From NCBI GenBank assembly GCA_036674765.1, contig JARVKI010000130.1:1-64000 (forward strand): a stretch of DNA of 64,000 nucleotides. Reading direction: 5' to 3'. This DNA comes from Seiridium cupressi. Lineage: Eukaryota; Ascomycota; Sordariomycetes; Amphisphaeriales; Sporocadaceae. The position numbers were made by a program, and so were the translations under genes. The notes under the pieces are model-generated. The model did not search any database, was not told the origin of the DNA, and saw only the letters and a program-made list of their open reading frames with translations. Positions 48,180-59,375 of the stretch are shown piece by piece; position 1 is the stretch's first letter; every line of letters starts with the position of its first letter.

Positions 48180-49698
48180 CTAGAAGCAAAAGATTTGATC
48201 TCCCATTCGGCTCACAGAACCGGAGTCCTCGAACCCGATTTCCGTCAATGTCTTTTTCGTTGCATTGACCATACCGGGCGGTCCGCAGAGAAATACCTTA
48301 TTGTCCCTTGTTGGTCGCGGCATATGACGTTGGAGGAGCTCTCTGCTGACGTGCCCAACTTCCCCCTTCCAGCCAGGGGGAGGTTGATCCAGAGTATAGA
48401 ACACTTTGAATTTATCTCTTGCAGTCTCAGCGTATTGGTCTAGCTTATTGCGAAGGAGAATATCAAGCTCAGAGCGATTACCATAGATCAGCGTGACTTG
48501 TGTTCTGTCGGCGTCGTCTTCGCAAATCGCTCGGATCACTTTAAACAAGGGCGTGATGCCGGTACCGCCCCCGACCATGCCGATCGCTTTGCACATATTC
48601 CTGCGATAGCGCATGGCGCCTTTGGGCCCGCGGATGTCAACAGACTCTCCCACCTCGAGTCCTTTCAAGTAATTGCCAACTTTTCCGTTCGGGTAGACAC
48701 GGATTAGCAGTTCAAGTCTTCCGAGATCACGATTGTTGGACACCTGTGTATAACTTTGGACGATAGTGTGATCATCAATTGTAGCTCGAATGGCGACATG
48801 CTGACCAATGGGGAGGCCGAGGATAGAATACTTGGTTGGAAGGTCAAGGACAAACTTGAAAATACCGTCGGACAGCTCCTCCTTCTGTCTCAGGCGATAG
48901 CTACGATACTGCGAAGGGCTGAGAGCTGTTGGGCGGGCGTTGGTGATGCCAGGGGATGACGATTGAACATGCGCAGGGAAGGTGGAAAAATCGACCCCGA
49001 ATTTGGAATTTTTCTGGAAGTACCAGACAGCCCAGGCACCCGCGACGCCGCAGAACGATAGGGAGAGAAGAGCCCCCTGCGCGAAACCACCGTGTCTAAC
49101 AACGCTGGAATACGATACAGCACCGGTAGGGTCTCCTGATGAGTGGAAGAAGTGAGACCGCCACGCAGCCGACGCCACCCCACTGAGCACAATTGTGGCA
49201 GCGATAGCTGTCGCGTGCGAGGCTGTGGATCTCGACCGATTTTCTCCATCATTGCGGGCGGCACTTCGTCGAACAATTTCGACATTGGGAGCGTTGGCCT
49301 GTGATGTCGACGGAGTCTCGCTCGACCCTGGGCTGCCAGCTCCCTCGACCAAGCCTACGAGATACCCTTGCATGATCTCTTGGGCATCTTCCGAGTGTCC
49401 CACGTCCTCGTACGCCGTGGTGGCATCCATACCGGCTACCCCTGTCAAAGGCTCAAGCCCACCTGGGTGATCACGAGCATACTCAGAAACGTCATATACT
49501 GGAGGCAGTCAGAGCCAGGTTCGAAGAGAGGAGAGAGAGAACTCTGAAAGAGTAAGGGTTTCTACCATATCCGTGTATGATGATCCAGAGATCCTTTTTG
49601 GTGTTGTGCTTCCTAACGTCTTCCGTTGTGTAGGTTTTGATATCCGCATTGTTCTTCCACCCGGCTTTCGGCTCCTTGTACTCGTCGGTGCTGGACAT
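48180..49698 (-). CDS. Cytochrome b5 / cytochrome b5 reductase fusion, membrane-anchored
   Basis: Exon 1 (49698-49566) and exon 2 (49498-48180), split by a 67-nt intron, give about 483 aa. The N-terminal cytochrome b5 domain has both heme ligands (YARDHPGG and EDVGHSEDA). A Ser-rich linker leads to two hydrophobic helices (TAIAATIVLSGVASAAW and LSLSFCGVAGAWAVWYF). The rest is an FAD/NAD(P)H reductase of the b5-reductase type with MVGGGTGITPLFK (nicotinamide side) and FLCGPPGMV. The FAD motif that normally reads RxYTxxS is here VQSYTQVS, and the usual GxxS stretch is GKVGNYL, so two common FAD contacts are altered. Expected role: electron transfer from NAD(P)H through FAD to heme at the ER, for desaturases, hydroxylases or P450s. 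It is divergent from a truncated P450 gene 770 nt away, a possible former partner. Confidence 0.88.
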
Positions 49699-50470
49699 GT
49701 TGGTTTTGATTATCCAACTAGAACTGGAGGTTCTATGTATTGTGGTAATCAGGCGGGCAGGAATTGTTTGCTGGGAATCGAATCAATGTGATGAGGCACG
49801 CAAGTAGACAAGTATTCCCTCATCCAATTCTCCGGTGTCTTGGTACCAACTTGATTTTAGGCCGCATCAGGGAACTTGCCGGTGAAACAGTTCAGCAAAA
49901 CCCTCTCCCCACCAAGAAGCCGCGGCTAAGCCCCACGTTCCCACGACGACAAAAGTCGACCTCGGGGTTCTCGCTACTTGCAGCTTCCCAATGCTACTAA
50001 AGCTGCATGTGCTAGGCACTAAGTGCGCTACTGTAAGCGCCATGCAGTAGTCAAAACTCTCGCTTTGATCCTCCCGCCGATGAGATCCTACGGATCAGAT
50101 GGTTCGGGACAAGGGCAATTGCTGAACCCACGGATATCTATACGCTAGTCACTTGAGGTGATCCGAATTAAGCTTCACGTCATGGGTAACTAATATCGGG
50201 AGGAGATCGTTCCTGGCCCTGTTCTATTAACTCTGGTAGTGTGTTTTCCCACCTTCATCCGAGGGGAATTACCCTCGGCATTGGAAAATTTGTAGCCTTT
50301 CTTGGCTAGATTCATTTAGCAAAGCATTAAACGAGCAATAATATCACAGACAGCTGAGGAATCTGGCAAATCTCATTCAACTTCCTCATCTCTAATTGAC
50401 TTTTCTCAGCAAATTGTCGCACAAGTCAAAGTCGGAACATAAAACTTAATCAGAAACCCTCTCGACATCA
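49699..50470. other. Shared divergent promoter region
   Basis: About 770 nt between the divergently transcribed b5-reductase fusion and the P450 fragment. No coding signal; likely a bidirectional promoter. Confidence 0.5.
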
Positions 50471-51453
50471 TGTCGACCAAGAAGTTTATCCTTTGCGATG
50501 ACAGTGGTGGCAATATCGAGGCCATCGTCGACAACATCTCCGACGTCCAACTTCTCAAGGGGTCGCTTGCATCATCCTTTGGCGTGGTTGTCCCTGAAGG
50601 TAGGCAAACAACGACTACAGCTGCTCTACGAATTTGTTGACAGGCACACATAGGTCTTTCTTTTCATAGTAGTTCGGGGCAAGAACTCTATGAACTGACC
50701 GATCTAGAAGCTGCTGAAGGTGACATCGCAGTCAAAGTCGACCGTCATTCCGTTCGAGAAGTTCCCGGGCCGCAGGGCTTGCCTTTTGTAGGAAATTATT
50801 TTGAAGGTGGGTGTGATGTAGCAGCAACACAAAAGACCTTCGACTCACGCTGACTTGTTTTTGTAGTCTTCCCGGATCACCTCGGTAACAACCAACGGCT
50901 GTTTGAAAAATATGGGCCAATTGTCAAGACCAACAATATGGGGAACATCGTTTTTAAGACAAATGACCCGGATCTGGCCCAGATCTGCTTCACCGTGTCT
51001 GAATGGTGGTCCAAAGAAATTGTGCCCAGTCACCCTCTTCACCCCATCAAGAATAGCATGGCAGGGGTATTCCTCTCGGACTCGGCTGATCCAAGCTGGA
51101 AGATTGTGCACAAGTTCGTGCCACCTGCACTTGGTCCCAAAGCTGTCCGCCACTATGCACCTACCATGAACAACTGCTGTGACGAGGCGTACCCCGTGTT
51201 GGATGAGTTCGAGAAGCGGAACGATGCGTGGAATGTGTATCAGATGATGCTTAAGATCAGCTCAAGCACGGTGGGAAAGATAATGCTTGGCAAAGACTTT
51301 CAGCATTTCAGCAGCGTCGACGCCCCCTTGAACCGCATCGTGCTTGCTATTGCAGAAATGCTTGCAGTGAACAAGAGAATCCAGAGCCACGGTGAATGGT
51401 ACTCTCATCTCCCATTTGGAGATCCTGTGAGGCTCAAGCATCTGAGGGCATGA
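50471..51453 (+). pseudogene. Truncated cytochrome P450 (N-terminal half only)
   Basis: Three exons (50471-50599, 50654-50806, 50867-51453) give about 288 aa. After an N-terminal segment (MSTKKFILCDDSGGNIEAIV) and a second exon, the P450 hinge REVPGPQGLPFVGNYFE appears, followed by FEKYGPIVKTN, WKIVHKFVPPALGPKAVRHY and HGEWYSHLPFGDP. The layout is like the heme domain of the BM3/CYP505 type. The frame ends at 51453 before the I-helix, the ExxR motif and the Cys heme loop, so it cannot be a functional P450. The following sequence is the tail of an unrelated transcription factor, so the break looks like a recombination junction, not a simple stop. Small in-frame N-terminal exons are intact, which suggests recent loss. 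Confidence 0.75.
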
Positions 51454-52117
51454 CCAAATACTTGCACGCCATAGTCTCATCTTTCGGCCGCCAGCATTGG
51501 TCAGAGCAGAATCCAAGTCCTTTCAGGAGCTCGTTGTATTCATGGCCCGGATATCAATGCAAAGGAATCCAAAATCAGCGGATGGATCACCTCTGCAGGA
51601 GGACGGTTCGTTCGTGGCAGGGATCAGTGTAGAGATGGACGACTGGCACAACACACTTCCAACGGTGCTGGATAATGAGCCAGATTCTCGGACATTTTTG
51701 GCTCAGCTATCAATACGGCTACTTCATGCAGCGACACGAAGTGTCCTCTACCGGCCGTATCTTAACCATCTAGCACGTGATTCTACAGACCACTCATTCA
51801 GCTTCCAGGGCTACGAGTTCGGTTCCAGATGCATAACCGCTGCTATGCAAGCGGTGTGGATCATCGACACTCTCAGGTCTAACAACATTCTTTACTATGC
51901 ACATTGGGTTGCGACTTATATGCTAGCTTATGCATTTAGCATCCTTGCGTTTTTTCTCAAAAGGACGAACCATCATGTTACATTTGAAGAGAATTTAGCT
52001 GCTGCAGTCAAAGCAAGAGAACTGCTAAAATACCTTGCAGAGCACAATGCGACAGCACAGACCTGTTACTTGGTTGTTAATGCAGTCGTAGATCGACTGC
52101 CAGTGGCAACTGATTGA
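51454..52117 (+). pseudogene. C-terminal fragment of a fungal-specific transcription factor
   Basis: An open frame to 52117 reads AATRSVLYRPYLNHLARDST, CITAAMQAVWIIDTLR, LYYAHWVATYMLAYAFSILA and LAAAVKARELLKYLAEHNA. This resembles the C-terminal half of fungal Zn2Cys6 regulators (fungal_trans region). The DNA-binding and dimerisation parts are absent; the sequence upstream is a P450. The first in-frame ATG is near 51542, so an approximately 190-residue product is possible but unlikely to regulate anything. It may derive from the original cluster regulator. Confidence 0.6.
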
Positions 52118-52985
52118 GTCTATGTTTTTGGCGTAGATTCTGTCCCCTCTCTGGCAAACATTGTTGGTGTGGAATCCCATTTACCGACAGGTACGCTGAG
52201 GCATGGGTAAGACTTCCCCGAGAGCTACCTCCTCCCGCCTTTGGCACCCATCTGATACCAATCAATCATTCCATTCACATCATAACCTTCGTTCCATCTT
52301 AATAACGATCAGCCGCTCAGCAAACAAAAAACCAACGATATCAACCAAAGGAAGAATAGCATTATTGTCGTCGAGAAGTCCGAGTTGGATATCCGAAGAC
52401 AGGTCCGTCATTGTGATTCGGTGAGTCAGTTTCTTATTAGCTTACTGCGCTCAGACATGAGCAGCTGACGCAAGCACTACAGCTTATTTCAGCCTACCGA
52501 CAGGGTCAGATCGAACCGAACTGAAACAGCGGCACAGTTTCTCTCTTTTTGTTTAAACAGCAAGCTATAATAACGAATGTGATCGGATCAACGGCATATG
52601 TGGACGTGAAGGCCGGTCGTCCAGTGGATATCCGCCTAGTGGCGGATGGCCGCTTTTATATGAAGCGTATATAGAGCAGCCGGAAAATGCTAAGGCGCCC
52701 AAGGAGAAATGGGACTACGAGCATACAAGGAAATATACTATTGGTTCTTTAAAGATTTGACCTGTGGGACTGAAACTGGTTGGGTGTATGGCATTCGGTC
52801 ATGAGGCTTCATGCCAATCACAGCATTTCGCATCGATTGAGATGGAATAAAATCTCTATTCAAATTAGTTATACTGTGGTCAATATTAATGCGTAGTTAT
52901 ACCGGTCTTCCTGTCCGTCCATGCTCCCTTCTATGTTCCCTTCTATGTTTCCTTCTATGTGCTGTCTAAAACTACGCCGTGTCTT
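52118..52985. other. Convergent intergenic region
   Basis: About 870 nt between the transcription-factor fragment and the 3' end of the ABC transporter gene. It contains a 12-bp tandem repeat near 52926. No further gene is supported. Confidence 0.5.
52926..52961. repeat. 12-bp tandem repeat, three units
   Basis: CCCTTCTATGTT at 52926-52937 and 52938-52949, then a variant unit TCCTTCTATGTG at 52950-52961. It lies just beyond the 3' end of the ABC transporter coding region. Confidence 0.7.
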
Positions 52986-55900
52986 CTACTTCTCCCCCTT
53001 CGCAGGTTTTTCTTTCGCGTCCTTCTTCCCCTTGGGCATCCGTACAAGCCAGTATAAGAACAGCGCCGCCGCAATGTTGAACACAATAAATGCCATGCCA
53101 ATACCAAAGTCGCGCCATCTAGTGTCATAACTAGAACTAACGCTCGATAAGAAGACGTTGGTATCGGCGATAGAGCAGTAGCTGCACGAGTCAGTAGCAC
53201 TGCTATCCAAAAGATAACCACCAGTCGCATCAATGTACTTGGACATATACTCGCCGCACGTCTGTCCACTAGGCGGCGAAATGCTAACCAGCTCATTACT
53301 GGCACAAGCGACGGACGTGTTCGCCAAACCGGTGGATAGCAGCGCGGAAATAAGGTAAGTGAAAGGGCTGACACGGTACATGAAGATCCAGAAACCTGGC
53401 ATACTCTGCGGTGAGGCCAAAACACCACAGAAGAACAGAGTCAGAGTGAACAAGACATTGGCAAGATTGCCTCCCGCCTCGGACGTCTCAGTGATGGAGA
53501 TACAAGCGTGCGCAAAAGTGCAGGTGAAGACAAGGAACTGCCAGATGAGAAGCCAGAAGAGAACACCACGCTCGTGTGTCTGGCCAGTCGCTTCGGCGTT
53601 CTGTGAAATCGGTTAGTGACCGTTCTATATAACGCACTCATTGTCGATGCCATATGGTCGAGTGAGTATGCGGAGATGATCCAGGCATATTCTGAGAGGA
53701 CTGCATGGTGGGAGGGGAGAAGAAGGAGAAGCATTGTCTACTAACCTTGTAAAATCCGACGGGGTAGTAGACACAGATCCACATGAACACTGACATCAAC
53801 GAGTTCCATGGAATTTCAGTGATGATCTGAGACAGCATAAAGATTTTCCAGCTATAGGTCTTCGATGGTCGTTCGCGCACCTCATAGAGGGACCTTTGAG
53901 TAACAAAATGCGGCATTTGCTGCTGGACAAGCTGACCAAAGATACTCATAATGTTGAAAATGGCAAACATCTGGTTCTGGAGGCCTTGTATCGTCAACGG
54001 GGCGTTGAGGAACACTAGACCAATAAAGAGTGAAATCGAGACACAAAGAATGAACTTGGAGTAGATATATGACGGTGTGCGCCAATACTGTTGAAACACA
54101 CGTCGTGTAACAATCATCAGTTGGCTCCATAAGGGTGAGGCGAATTCCTGGAGTAGTTCTGCTTTTGCTGTGCCTGACGTCACAGTACGGGTTAGACCGC
54201 CAGACTTGAGGTCGCTGAGCTCGGTTTGCACGGCTTCATACTCCCCGCTTTCAAGCCATTTCTGGTGCCAATCGATTCTCGATGCTGAACCTGGAGCAGC
54301 ACCGATGGCTGAGAGCATCCATTCTGCAGGGTTCTCACCAGCAGGACAGGGGGGTGCACCATTGCGCTCAAAGTATTCGACGAGAACCTTGGAGTTTTCC
54401 CCAATGTCACCAAAATACACGGTCTTTCCACCTTTTGCGAGAAACAGCAATCGGTCGAAACGTTGGAACAGCATGGCCGAAGGTTGATGGATCGTACATA
54501 GAATCGACTGGCCTGCTTTCGACAGTTTCTCGAGGAGGTCCAGGATAGCCCAGGATGTCTGTGAATCGAGACCGGATGTGGGTTCGTCCACGAAGAGGAG
54601 GAGGGGTGGTTTCGCTGCCAACTCAACACCAATCGTTAAGCGCTTCCGCTGTTCCACGTTGAGACCTTCGCCGAGTACACCTGTTGTAAACCGATAGTTA
54701 GCAAGAAACCCAATCATCACAAACAATGGGTATCCCATGTCCAGAATAGAAGCGTGACTATGACTTACCAACAACAGCATCAGCATATTCCTGCATATCC
54801 AAAAGCTTGATCACCTCATCCACGTAAGCCAGTTTCTCGGATTTCGGAGTGCTGGCCGGCTGGCGTAGTAAAGCTGAGAACTCTAGCGCTTCTCGTACGG
54901 TAGTTGTTTCAAGATGCAAGTCTTGTTGCTGCACGTAGCCGGTCTTCCTCTGGAAGGATTGATCCCGTATCCTGCCGTCGACCAGCATCTCGCCCGTGAT
55001 TACGCCCATGGAGACTCTATCAGCCAAACAGTCAAGCAGAGTTGTCTTGCCTGCGCCGGAAACCCCCATGAGGGCTGTGAGAGTTCCCGGTTTGACCCAG
55101 CCATCGACGTGGTCCAAGATCCGCCGGGTCTCTGATTTGATCTTGACATCGTAGCAGACTTGACTCCAGTGAAAGACACTGGTCGATCCCTGGATAACGC
55201 CCTCGCCACTAGATATGCTGCGATCAGACCTTTCCACGGTGGTCGCAGGGCCGGTGACGGATGCCTCAGAGTCATCACTAATCATCTTGGTTGGTTGAGT
55301 GAAACCTCGACGAAATACGAGCACCTCGCCCTTGGACTTCTTCGCAGACATGTATTCGGCAGCCACAATGTAGATGGTATGTAATCCGATGATAAACGCA
55401 AACAAAATGCCGATGTTGCGCCACTTGTGGCCATGAAGGTACTTGTATGCTGAGGCGATATATACATCGCCATTGACAAAGGACTGACCTTGCACAGCTC
55501 CAACCGCAGAGCAGGCCATGTTCGCCATGGTCGTATTTTGGTAGCCGTCAACAGATGGACTAGGGACGAAAGCCGTGCATTCGTAGTCGCGGCCGTGAAA
55601 CTCATTGACCATGAGTGCTTCAAAACCGTAGGCGACAGGGTCCAAGTAGTTGATCCATCGGCACCACCCTAGCATGTAGTCGACGGGGATCACAAAGCCT
55701 GTGAATATCACCAGGGCGAGAATAAGGATCGCAGCAGGAACCATAGCTTGGGATAAGGTGCGCGAGAGTGCGGCTCTGGTCTCGTCAGTTCGATGTCTTC
55801 AATCAGTTGCCGAGATTACTTACATGGACCTGAACAAACCAGACATGGATAATGTCATGAGAAATGAAACCAACAAAAAGAAAAAGAATGGACCTGGTCC

Positions 55901-57841
55901 TCGGTTGAGATTGGTCATGAAATAGAAGATCAAATTGTAACAAATGGCGTTGAGTATCTTGTATGGGAGGTCCACCAGGATTGACGCAAAGCTCTCAGCA
56001 GATGCATGATAGAAAGCGTAGCGAACGTGTTTTTCCACGATGGGTCGTTGCGCGTATTGCGTGAGAATCTCGAGGGCGCTGGAGAAGGCGTTGGTAAGGA
56101 TCGCAACAAATATAACCGCAGCGCGGCTATAGAAAGAAGATGTGGTTTGAGGAAGGTTATAGAACAGTGAGGAAATAATCAATGCAGAGATTCCGTTGGC
56201 CACCAAAGAGAAAATTGTGTTCTCCGGTGCCCCGACAAGCCGACGCCAACCTCGCCAAAGGCAAAGCTGGACTTGTTGGGCGTATGAGAGAGTGTATGGC
56301 GATTTGACGCGTTGGCCCTTGGCCTGAACTGCTTGCTTGTGAGCCCGGAATGCTTCGGCAGCGCCCTGGCCTACAGGGTATCGGCTTTTGTACTCGTCAA
56401 TCAGCGCGAGTAATTGCTTATTGGCCTGGCTTTGCTTCCAGCACGCCGCAAAGTCGTCGGGCGTGCGAGGGACGCGGTTCTCCCATCCGGGGCGGACGAC
56501 ACGCTCAGATGGCGCAGTCATCGATGTGAGGAAATCCGGTGTTGTCTGTCGTGCCGGACATTCGAAGCCGAGGCCAGCGAAGTAGTCTCTCGCTTCGTTT
56601 GCAGGACCAAAGTAGATCTGCCGCCCCTCATAAAGAACGAGTGCTTTATCGAACAAGTCGTAAGCACTTTGAGGAGCTTGATAGATCGAGACAGCACATG
56701 TTTGGCCAAACATCTGCGACTGGAGCCTCAAGGTCTTGCAGAACTCTATCGCGTTGGCCGAGTCTAGTCCACGAGTCGAGTTATCCCAGCATTGCAACGG
56801 TGCGCTGGACAGTGTTGCTTCGGCAATGGTGACACGCTTGCGTTCGCCACCTGTTGTAACATTAGAACCTCGGTCTGCGTAGATCGATACATAAATTGGA
56901 GCGGGTCACTTACCAGACACGCCACGAATGTATTCGTTTCCTACCCGAGTATTGATCGTATGACTTATGCCGTACATGGCCATGACAACATCCCGAAGAT
57001 GTTCACAAAACTCAGTACGTGTGACACCAGGGGGCATAGTTCTGGGACACCTTGCTCGAGAAGCAAACGTCAAGGTATCGCCGACGGAGAGCATGGGGAA
57101 GTGCACGTCAACCTCCGCGGTGTAGATGGCATCACCGGAATGATATTTGTGCATTTCCTTGGATGAGATTCCCTGGTAGTTCAACTCTGTGGTCGAATCA
57201 GTGTAGAGGCCGTTGGTCTCTCCGGCCAGAGTCTTGAGAAAAGTCGAGCAGCCGGATCCGGGCGGGCCAAGTACGACGCACATCTCACCAGCTTCGATAA
57301 CGCCGTTGAAGTCCCGAAGAATGTCAATTCTTCGCTTGCCACGCTTACTAGCAAGAGCTGACGACAGGAGGTTCGGCAGCTCTCGCCAAACGTTGCCGAC
57401 ATCCTTTTGGTAATCGGTTTCGGTACCGTAACCAAACACGTTCATGTTCTGAAAACAGACTCCAGCCGTCCGATAGCCTGTTCCATGCTCAGAGACCATA
57501 TTCGCAATGGTCTTGGCCCAGGTCTGAGCGTCGAACTTCTCTCCCCTGGGGTTGAGCGGGGACATGGGGTCATTGTTTGTAAAGATGTTCGGAGCGCCGT
57601 CATGACCGTCGGCGTTGGAATGTTCTGTATATCGTCGTGCCAGAGACTGCACTACAGAATGACGCCGTTCCATCTCTTGCTGATCGCTGTTTCCACCCAC
57701 ATTCCCATCAGCACGGTCCCCAATGGAACCATCGAAACTCTTGTCCTTTCTGTTGAGATATGTTTCTTCACTCCCGGTGATGCTCTGTGAATGATGGTCC
57801 GCATCGGAGTCGGACCGTGGTGTCAGCGTCCGGTCGGCCAT
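52986..57841 (-). CDS. Full-size PDR-type ABC transporter (ABCG)
   Basis: ATP-driven exporter of hydrophobic compounds at the plasma membrane. The layout is (NBD-TMD)x2. ATG 57841 opens a Ser/Asp-rich N-terminus. NBD1 has [13 protein letters not shown], with Cys in place of the Walker A Lys as usual in this family, [14 protein letters not shown] and the Walker B region [16 protein letters not shown]1 follows ([37 protein letters not shown]). NBD2 is canonical: [28 protein letters not shown] and [17 protein letters not shown]2 includes the long external loop ([11 protein letters not shown] precedes NBD2; a Cys-rich loop [14 protein letters not shown] is near the end), and the tail is Lys-rich ([15 protein letters not shown]). 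Several short introns lie at about 56850-56910, 55745-55820, 54680-54775 and 53600-53750. No frame break was found. A Zn2Cys6 protein lies just upstream on the same strand; drug or metabolite export is the likely job. Confidence 0.93.
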
Positions 57842-58721
57842 TTGGTCAGCTTGTCGACCCTCGCCGAGTGGGTCGAAAAGAAAACTAATGGACGAGCGAT
57901 GCCAGTGTTTGAGGCCTTGAAATGGACGGTATGGTCGTATCCAACTTCGAGCATGAGCAGGCGAAGAACGAGGGGAGGACCTAACACGAATTAAGTAAAC
58001 AGGAGTCGGGATCTCGGTTCCTGGTACGAACCCGGTCGGAATCGACTAAAAGAGATCGGGCCGCTGGCTGATTAATTGAACGCCTTGCAATCAACCCTTC
58101 TGATTTGTTTGAGTGGAGTGCGACTGCGGTGGTGCTTCCATTCCCGTCATATAGAGTTTCTAGTACTTTCACGCGCGTACGATGTGTTCGAGATCAACCA
58201 TCCCTTTCCCGACGTTTCCGATGGCGACGGAACTGAGCCTCAATCCGAAAAGCCGTTACATGCATGGTAGACTGGATATGAATTAATAATTGCCACTCCG
58301 GTGCAAGCATTTGGATTGGTAGCTACTCATTTGTGGTCGTTGATGTCCACATACAAGGCCCCGCTCTTCTGGGGACCCGCGCTTTGGCGGACCGTTGAAG
58401 TGGGGCCCGAAAGGAGTGGAATCTTGCCAAGAGAAATTTACCGAGAACTCTCGATTCCCCCCTTGAATGCCCTGGAAGCTCGACCCTAACGTCTTTTCTC
58501 TGCAGCCAACTCGGACACGGACCTATACAGAGTTGAATCCGTACCACCACAAGGCAACCAAGAACTACAGATAATTCATGCAAAACTAACTGCATCCCCT
58601 TTGCTAACAAACAAAGGAGTTTACATAGATATTAGTTCCTTATTGATATTTAGCTATTCCCTGCTGCCTCCCAAATAATGGGAAAATGAGTGAGGCTGCA
58701 TCTGATCGTTATGTGAGATGA
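57842..58721. other. Intergenic, promoter of the ABC transporter
   Basis: About 880 nt between two minus-strand genes. Short frames only. Should include regulatory sites for the transporter; I cannot name one. Confidence 0.5.
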
Positions 58722-59375
58722 TCAGTCCCGATATCTTTCTCTGTCTCTAGCTCTTGCCCTGTCTTTAAGAATTGATGCAAAGTCCCTTCCTTCCTGCTGT
58801 TTGAAGGATACAATGTCAGATGGATCTGGATCACAACAGTTGGAACTACTGCCATCCGTGTCTGAGATGGCGTTCCCAGCACAGGACTGATTCGCCGACC
58901 GATGTCGTTCTTCATCTTGAACTTGGCATAGAGCACTAAGACCATGCTCCAATCTAGTGATGCGATCCATAATGTTATCTCTTGGACTGGACTGTTGACG
59001 GCGAGAAACTCTAGCTTTGCAAAACTCCCTCAAAACTGTACACGGAGTGCTGGATTTGAGGCAGTTATCGCACGGTGCGCGCCTGTCACATCGAATCTTT
59101 CTCTTGTGGCAGCGATCACAGCACTTTCTCTTGGGCGCGAGAAGCGAACCGTTGCGGCTATGCCTGAACCTCTCATCCTCCTTGTAATACGGCGCTATGT
59201 AGTCGTCACCTGTTCTCGCAACTGTGTCGGGCATGGAGTTTGGTGAGAGTCCGCACTCCACATCGTTTATCGGAAGAGCATTATCAGCGGACGAACGGGT
59301 GTCTAATGCGTCAACGAGGATGCCAGAGAGGTCGCAACGAAGCCCAGAATACGGGCTATAGAGTGGCATTGCCAT
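58722..59375 (-). CDS. Short Zn2Cys6 transcription factor
   Basis: A single open frame of 217 aa. Residues about 83-111 form a complete Zn2Cys6 binuclear cluster: CDRCHKRKIRCDRRAPC followed by NCLKSSTPC. A basic linker (KARVSRRQQSSPRDN) and a short heptad-like helix (IMDRITRLEHGLSAL) follow, then a Ser/Asp/Cys stretch and a charged RARARDRERYRD end. The large fungal_trans middle domain is missing, so the protein is much shorter than usual (500 or more). It may be a naturally short regulator, a dominant-negative form or a truncated gene; I saw no downstream exon. Its position next to the PDR transporter suggests it could control export genes. The start ATG 59375 is the first in frame. Confidence 0.8.
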   Translation of the reverse strand: MAMPLYSPYSGLRCDLSGILVDALDTRSSADNALPINDVECGLSPNSMPDTVARTGDDYIAPYYKEDERFRHSRNGSLLAPKRKCCDRCHKRKIRCDRRAPCDNCLKSSTPCTVLREFCKARVSRRQQSSPRDNIMDRITRLEHGLSALCQVQDEERHRSANQSCAGNAISDTDGSSSNCCDPDPSDIVSFKQQEGRDFASILKDRARARDRERYRD

